From: a bacterium
Lineage (GTDB): Bacteria; KSB1; UBA2214
DNA: 6,549 bases
Direction of reading: 5' to 3'
Assembly: GCA_029560815.1 (NCBI GenBank)
Contig: JAKQKF010000034.1
Location: 1-6,549 of the forward strand
The notes under the pieces were generated by a model. The model did not search any database. It was not told the DNA's origin and was given only the letters and a program-made list of their open reading frames with translations. Shown here in pieces: positions 4,481 to 6,549 of the stretch. Position 1 is the first letter of the stretch. Every line of letters starts with the position of its first letter. A program made the position numbers and the translations under genes.

Positions 4481-5627
4481 AACCGATTATACTCTCATGC
4501 AAAAGGCCCTCGACGGGACGCTCACCGAAGAGGAGCAGCGCGCGTGGCATGCCTGGCTCCAGCAGCACCCCGGCGACCAGGCCCTTTATGAGGAACAGGC
4601 CGAAATGACACGGCTGCTGGAGAGGATGCCGGAGGCCGAACCACCCGCCCATCTTTCCGTTCAGATTATGCGTTCTGTTCGTAAAAAGAAAGCGGAAAAA
4701 CATACCCTTACACAACTCATTTTTCATCGACAGGAGGATCCCATGTCACCCAAGTACAAATGGTTGTTGATTGGCGCTGCCGCAGTCGTGGTCGTCGGTG
4801 TGCTCATTTCCCGGTTTTATCCCTGGCCGCCAGAGTCCGCCACCCAGGGAACTATCGGCGCTGTGCAGAAAGCCGACAAGTATGAATCCGGGCAGATGAG
4901 CAGCCAGGATGTAACCTTGACCGACAGCGAATTGCAGCAGCTGCTGCAGAATGAGACCGTACAAAAGATCATTGCGGACAAGCAGTTGATCGCCGCTGTG
5001 CAGACCATGGATGGGAAAGCGATTGCTGCTTTGCAGACCCTGGATGGAAAGTCCATCGCCGCTCTACAGACTCTGGACGGCAAGTCGATCGCCGCTTTGC
5101 AAACCCTGGACGGCAAATCCATCGCCGCTCTGCAGACCCTGGACGGCAAATCGATCGCTGCTTTGCAGACCCTGGACGGCAAGTCCATCGCCGCTCTGCA
5201 GACCCTGGATGGCAAGGCGATCGCGGCGCTCCAGACTCTGGATGGCAAGTCCATCGCCGCACTGCAGACTACCGACGGCCGGTCGATCGCTGCCCTGCAG
5301 TCGCTGGATGGCAAGGCGATCGCAGCTATGCAAACCATGGATGGCAAAGCAATTGCCGCCCTGCAAACCCTCGACGGCAAGTCGATCGCAGCCTTGCAGA
5401 CCATGGATGGCAGGTCCATCGCAGCGCTGCAAACCCTCGATGGCAAGTCGATTGCCGCTCTGCAAAGTATCGATGGCAAGGCCATTGCCGCCCTGCAGAA
5501 CCTGGATGGCAAAGCGATTGCCGCCCTGCAAACCCTCGACGGCAGAAGCATTGCCGCCCTGCAAACGCTCGATGCCCAGACCATCGCGTCCATGCAAACG
5601 GCGGAAGGTAGATCCACTGCCGAATAG
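4470..5627 (+). CDS. Transmembrane anti-sigma factor with 19 tandem 11-residue repeats
   Basis: A 385-residue protein with three parts. Residues 1-90 form a cytoplasmic helical region (YTLMQKALDGTLTEEEQ, WLQQHPGDQALYEEQ, then a Lys-rich stretch at 71-77) resembling the N-terminal sigma-binding domain of membrane anti-sigma factors, but with no cysteine and no zinc motif HxxxCxxC. Residues 98-116 (WLLIGAAAVVVVGVLIS) are a single membrane helix; the positive charges before it predict N-terminus inside. Residues 117-173 are a linker ending in a Gln/Leu-rich helix. Residues 174-382 are 19 uninterrupted copies of an 11-residue unit, consensus IAALQTLDGKS, followed by TAE. The repeat region should be extracytoplasmic. 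ATG 4470 overlaps the sigma gene by 11 bases; GTG 4461 is an alternative start adding three residues. The anti-sigma role is inferred from gene position and architecture. I know of no characterised anti-sigma factor with this repeat. Confidence 0.8.
   Translation: MKHKTDYTLMQKALDGTLTEEEQRAWHAWLQQHPGDQALYEEQAEMTRLLERMPEAEPPAHLSVQIMRSVRKKKAEKHTLTQLIFHRQEDPMSPKYKWLLIGAAAVVVVGVLISRFYPWPPESATQGTIGAVQKADKYESGQMSSQDVTLTDSELQQLLQNETVQKIIADKQLIAAVQTMDGKAIAALQTLDGKSIAALQTLDGKSIAALQTLDGKSIAALQTLDGKSIAALQTLDGKSIAALQTLDGKAIAALQTLDGKSIAALQTTDGRSIAALQSLDGKAIAAMQTMDGKAIAALQTLDGKSIAALQTMDGRSIAALQTLDGKSIAALQSIDGKAIAALQNLDGKAIAALQTLDGRSIAALQTLDAQTIASMQTAEGRSTAE
4732..4745 (+). promoter_or_regulatory. Internal Shine-Dalgarno and in-frame ATG within the anti-sigma gene
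   Basis: AGGAGG (4732-4737) lies five bases before ATG 4743, which is in frame and encodes Met92. This is the best Shine-Dalgarno in the cluster, much stronger than the one at the gene's own start. Initiation here would give a 294-residue form starting MSPKYKWLLIG, keeping the membrane helix and all repeats but lacking the sigma-binding region. CAG GAG are also ordinary Gln-Glu codons, so chance is possible. Confidence 0.35.
4989..5615 (+). repeat. Coding tandem repeat, 19 copies of a 33-bp unit
   Basis: Nineteen in-phase units of exactly 33 bp with no insertion, deletion or spacer. Each encodes 11 residues, consensus IAALQTLDGKS. Across all copies Ile1, Ala2 and Gln5 are invariant. Ala3 changes only in copy 19 and Asp8 only to Glu in copy 19. 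Gly9 is lost only in copy 18. Position 10 is Lys or Arg (Gln in copy 18), and position 11 alternates Ser and Ala (Thr in copy 18). The last two copies are the most divergent, as expected of a capping end. Copies 2-7 are the most alike and copies 9-19 more varied. Third codon positions differ freely between copies. Confidence 0.98.
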
Positions 5628-5644
5628 TTTCACTCTGAGATTGG

Positions 5645-5685
5645 CCCACCGGCAGGCGTGAATCCCCTCGCGCTCCGCCGGTGGG
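5645..5685 (+). terminator. Stem-loop after the anti-sigma gene, probable terminator
   Basis: CCCACCGGC (5645-5653) and GCCGGTGGG (5677-5685) form a perfect 9-bp GC-rich stem with a 23-base loop, beginning 18 bases after the anti-sigma stop codon. The following bases (TTGACC) give no real U-run, so termination may be weak or depend on other factors. Confidence 0.45.
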
Positions 5686-5721
5686 TTGACCCGTATACTC
5701 CCTTTGCATTTGATTTTCAAT

Positions 5722-5756
5722 AGCGGAAGCGCCCCCCGAAAAGGAGCGCTTCCGCT
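5722..5756. terminator. Second strong stem-loop, likely terminator or 5' mRNA structure
   Basis: AGCGGAAGCGC (5722-5732) and GCGCTTCCGCT (5746-5756) make a perfect 11-bp stem around a 13-base loop. On the plus strand there is no T-run after it. It could end the sigma cluster together with the hairpin at 5645, or form the 5' end of the downstream message if transcription starts from TTGACC (5686-5691) and TTTGAT (5709-5714), which are 17 bases apart and would place the start at about 5721. Confidence 0.45.
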
Positions 5757-5786
5757 TGCATCACATAGTGATGGCTGAGGTATTCT
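5756..5786 (+). promoter_or_regulatory. Weak candidate promoter for the metallopeptidase gene
   Basis: TTGCAT (5756-5761) and TATTCT (5781-5786) each match consensus at 4 of 6 positions, but the 19-base spacer is long. Transcription would begin near 5793, about 38 bases before the start codon. A competing candidate is TTGACC (5686-5691) with TTTGAT (5709-5714), and TATACT (5694-5699) lacks a -35. None is convincing alone. Confidence 0.2.
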
Positions 5787-5830
5787 TTTCCCGGGTTGCT
5801 CATCGAGCCGTGGAGACTATTGGAGAGATG

Positions 5831-6549
5831 ATGACGAAAAGACGCAACGGCTTGCTGTTTTTCCTTTTTCTTTCGGCACTTTGTGTCTCCAGCGCTTCCG
5901 GCCAGCTCAGTATCCAATCCACCCGGCGTATGGATCTGGTCTATTTCGGCAGGGTGCATGAATTCATCCTTCCCCATCTCTCGCGCTGCTTCCTGAATGC
6001 CCGCAGCTTCGAGAGCCGGATTTTCGATTATCACAGCGATGAAAAGGCCACCGTTTACCTGCAGGATTTCGGGGATTACGGCAATGCCGGCGCCATCTCC
6101 GTACCGCGCAATTTTATCCGCATGGAGCTTGCACCCCACAATTATATCTACGAGACCACGACGGCAAATGAGCGCATGAACTGGCTGATGAATCATGAGA
6201 CCGTGCACGTCATCACCACCGACCAGGCGGCCGGCAGCGACCGGTTTTTTCGCGCGCTTTTTTGCGGCAAGGTGCAGGACGCCGCGGAGGATCCGGTCTC
6301 GCTCATCTATGCCTATCTCACCACACCACGGCTGCTGACCCCGCGCTGGTACCTCGAGGGCATTGCCGTTTTCATGGAGACCTGGCTGGCCGGCGGTCTG
6401 GGACGGGCACAGGGTTCCTATGACGAGATGGTCTTCCGCGCCATGGTTTGCGACCGGGCCCCTTTTTACAATGTGGTCGGGCTCGAAGCGGAGGGGACAG
6501 CGATCGATTTCCAGGTCGGCGCCAATTCCTATCTCTACGGCGCCCGTTT
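5831..6549 (+). CDS. Secreted peptidase MA-like gluzincin metallopeptidase (3' end missing)
   Basis: The frame is open from ATG 5831 to the right edge (239 codons visible). GGAGAG (5822-5827) serves as the Shine-Dalgarno; the adjacent in-frame ATG at 5828 is an equal option with tighter spacing. Residues 1-24 are a signal peptide: MTKRRNG, a hydrophobic core LLFFLFLSALCV, then SSASG with probable cleavage before Gln25. The zinc-protease motif is HETVH (122-126), and 50 residues on comes WYLEGIAVFME (173-183), whose Glu176 fits the third zinc ligand of gluzincins. This HExxH plus WxxEGxA pair is typical of the peptidase MA-like family (Peptidase_MA_2). Residues 25-120 resemble the family's N-terminal strand region (MDLVYFGRVHEFILP, ATVYLQDF). 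The substrate is unknown. Related proteins often carry a C-terminal beta-propeller, which cannot be checked here. It follows two hairpins and is probably a separate transcription unit. Confidence 0.85.
   Translation, partial: MTKRRNGLLFFLFLSALCVSSASGQLSIQSTRRMDLVYFGRVHEFILPHLSRCFLNARSFESRIFDYHSDEKATVYLQDFGDYGNAGAISVPRNFIRMELAPHNYIYETTTANERMNWLMNHETVHVITTDQAAGSDRFFRALFCGKVQDAAEDPVSLIYAYLTTPRLLTPRWYLEGIAVFMETWLAGGLGRAQGSYDEMVFRAMVCDRAPFYNVVGLEAEGTAIDFQVGANSYLYGAR

Noticed and set aside
4989..5615. CRISPR-like array
   Set aside because: Units are contiguous with a strict 33-bp period and no unique spacers. They translate in one frame to a conserved peptide, and no cas genes are present.
4817..5617. 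Long minus-strand open frame (266 codons) across the repeat array
   Set aside because: A 33-bp repeat without stops on the other strand automatically leaves long frames open. The plus-strand frame has a membrane helix, fits the operon and shows synonymous variation; the minus-strand product is a Cys-rich repeat artefact.
5011..5661. Second plus-strand open frame (216 codons) over the repeats
   Set aside because: Shadow of the same stop-free 33-bp unit, with a biased Arg/Pro/Ser composition and no sensible start context.
5717..6208. Minus-strand open frame opposite the metallopeptidase
   Set aside because: The plus strand here encodes a signal peptide, HETVH and WYLEG motifs in one continuous frame; the antisense frame shows no domain.

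Overview
The window looks like chromosomal DNA from a Gram-negative bacterium of moderate-to-high GC. The evidence is a SurA-like periplasmic folding factor, a transmembrane anti-sigma factor and a secreted metallopeptidase. The gene styles recall FCB-group lineages such as Calditrichota or KSB1-like bacteria, but that placement is only an impression. I see no mobile element, tRNA, rRNA or CRISPR array.

Layout. (1) Positions 1-1349, plus strand: the 3' part of a SurA/parvulin-type peptidyl-prolyl isomerase whose start lies off the left edge. (2) 1443-2663, minus strand and convergent with it: a complete MgtE magnesium channel with its own candidate promoter. (3) 2664-3203: about 540 bases without a convincing gene, holding the divergent mgtE promoter and a perfect TATAAT promoter firing rightwards, which would give a leader of about 210 nt. 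(4) 3204-5627, plus strand: a tight four-gene regulatory cluster encoding an RsbW/SpoIIAB-like HATPase, a STAS anti-anti-sigma protein, an ECF-type sigma factor and a single-pass membrane anti-sigma factor. (5) 5645-5756: two strong hairpins that probably end the cluster. (6) 5831-6549: the 5' part of a secreted gluzincin (peptidase MA-like) with HETVH and WYLEG motifs, running off the right edge.

The cluster is the notable part. It joins a cytoplasmic partner-switching pair (kinase-like ATPase plus STAS protein) to an ECF sigma / membrane anti-sigma pair. The sigma and anti-sigma genes overlap by 11 nt. The anti-sigma factor has an unusual extracytoplasmic region: exactly 19 uninterrupted copies of an 11-residue unit, consensus IAALQTLDGKS, filling residues 174-382 of 385. 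Synonymous codons vary widely between copies while the residues stay nearly fixed, so the protein sequence appears to be under selection. A strong Shine-Dalgarno with an in-frame ATG just before the membrane segment could also yield a short form lacking the anti-sigma domain.

Working inference: an envelope signal sensed by the repeat domain, plus a cytoplasmic signal passed through the HATPase/STAS pair, may converge on one sigma factor. Nothing in the sequence identifies the signal or the target genes.
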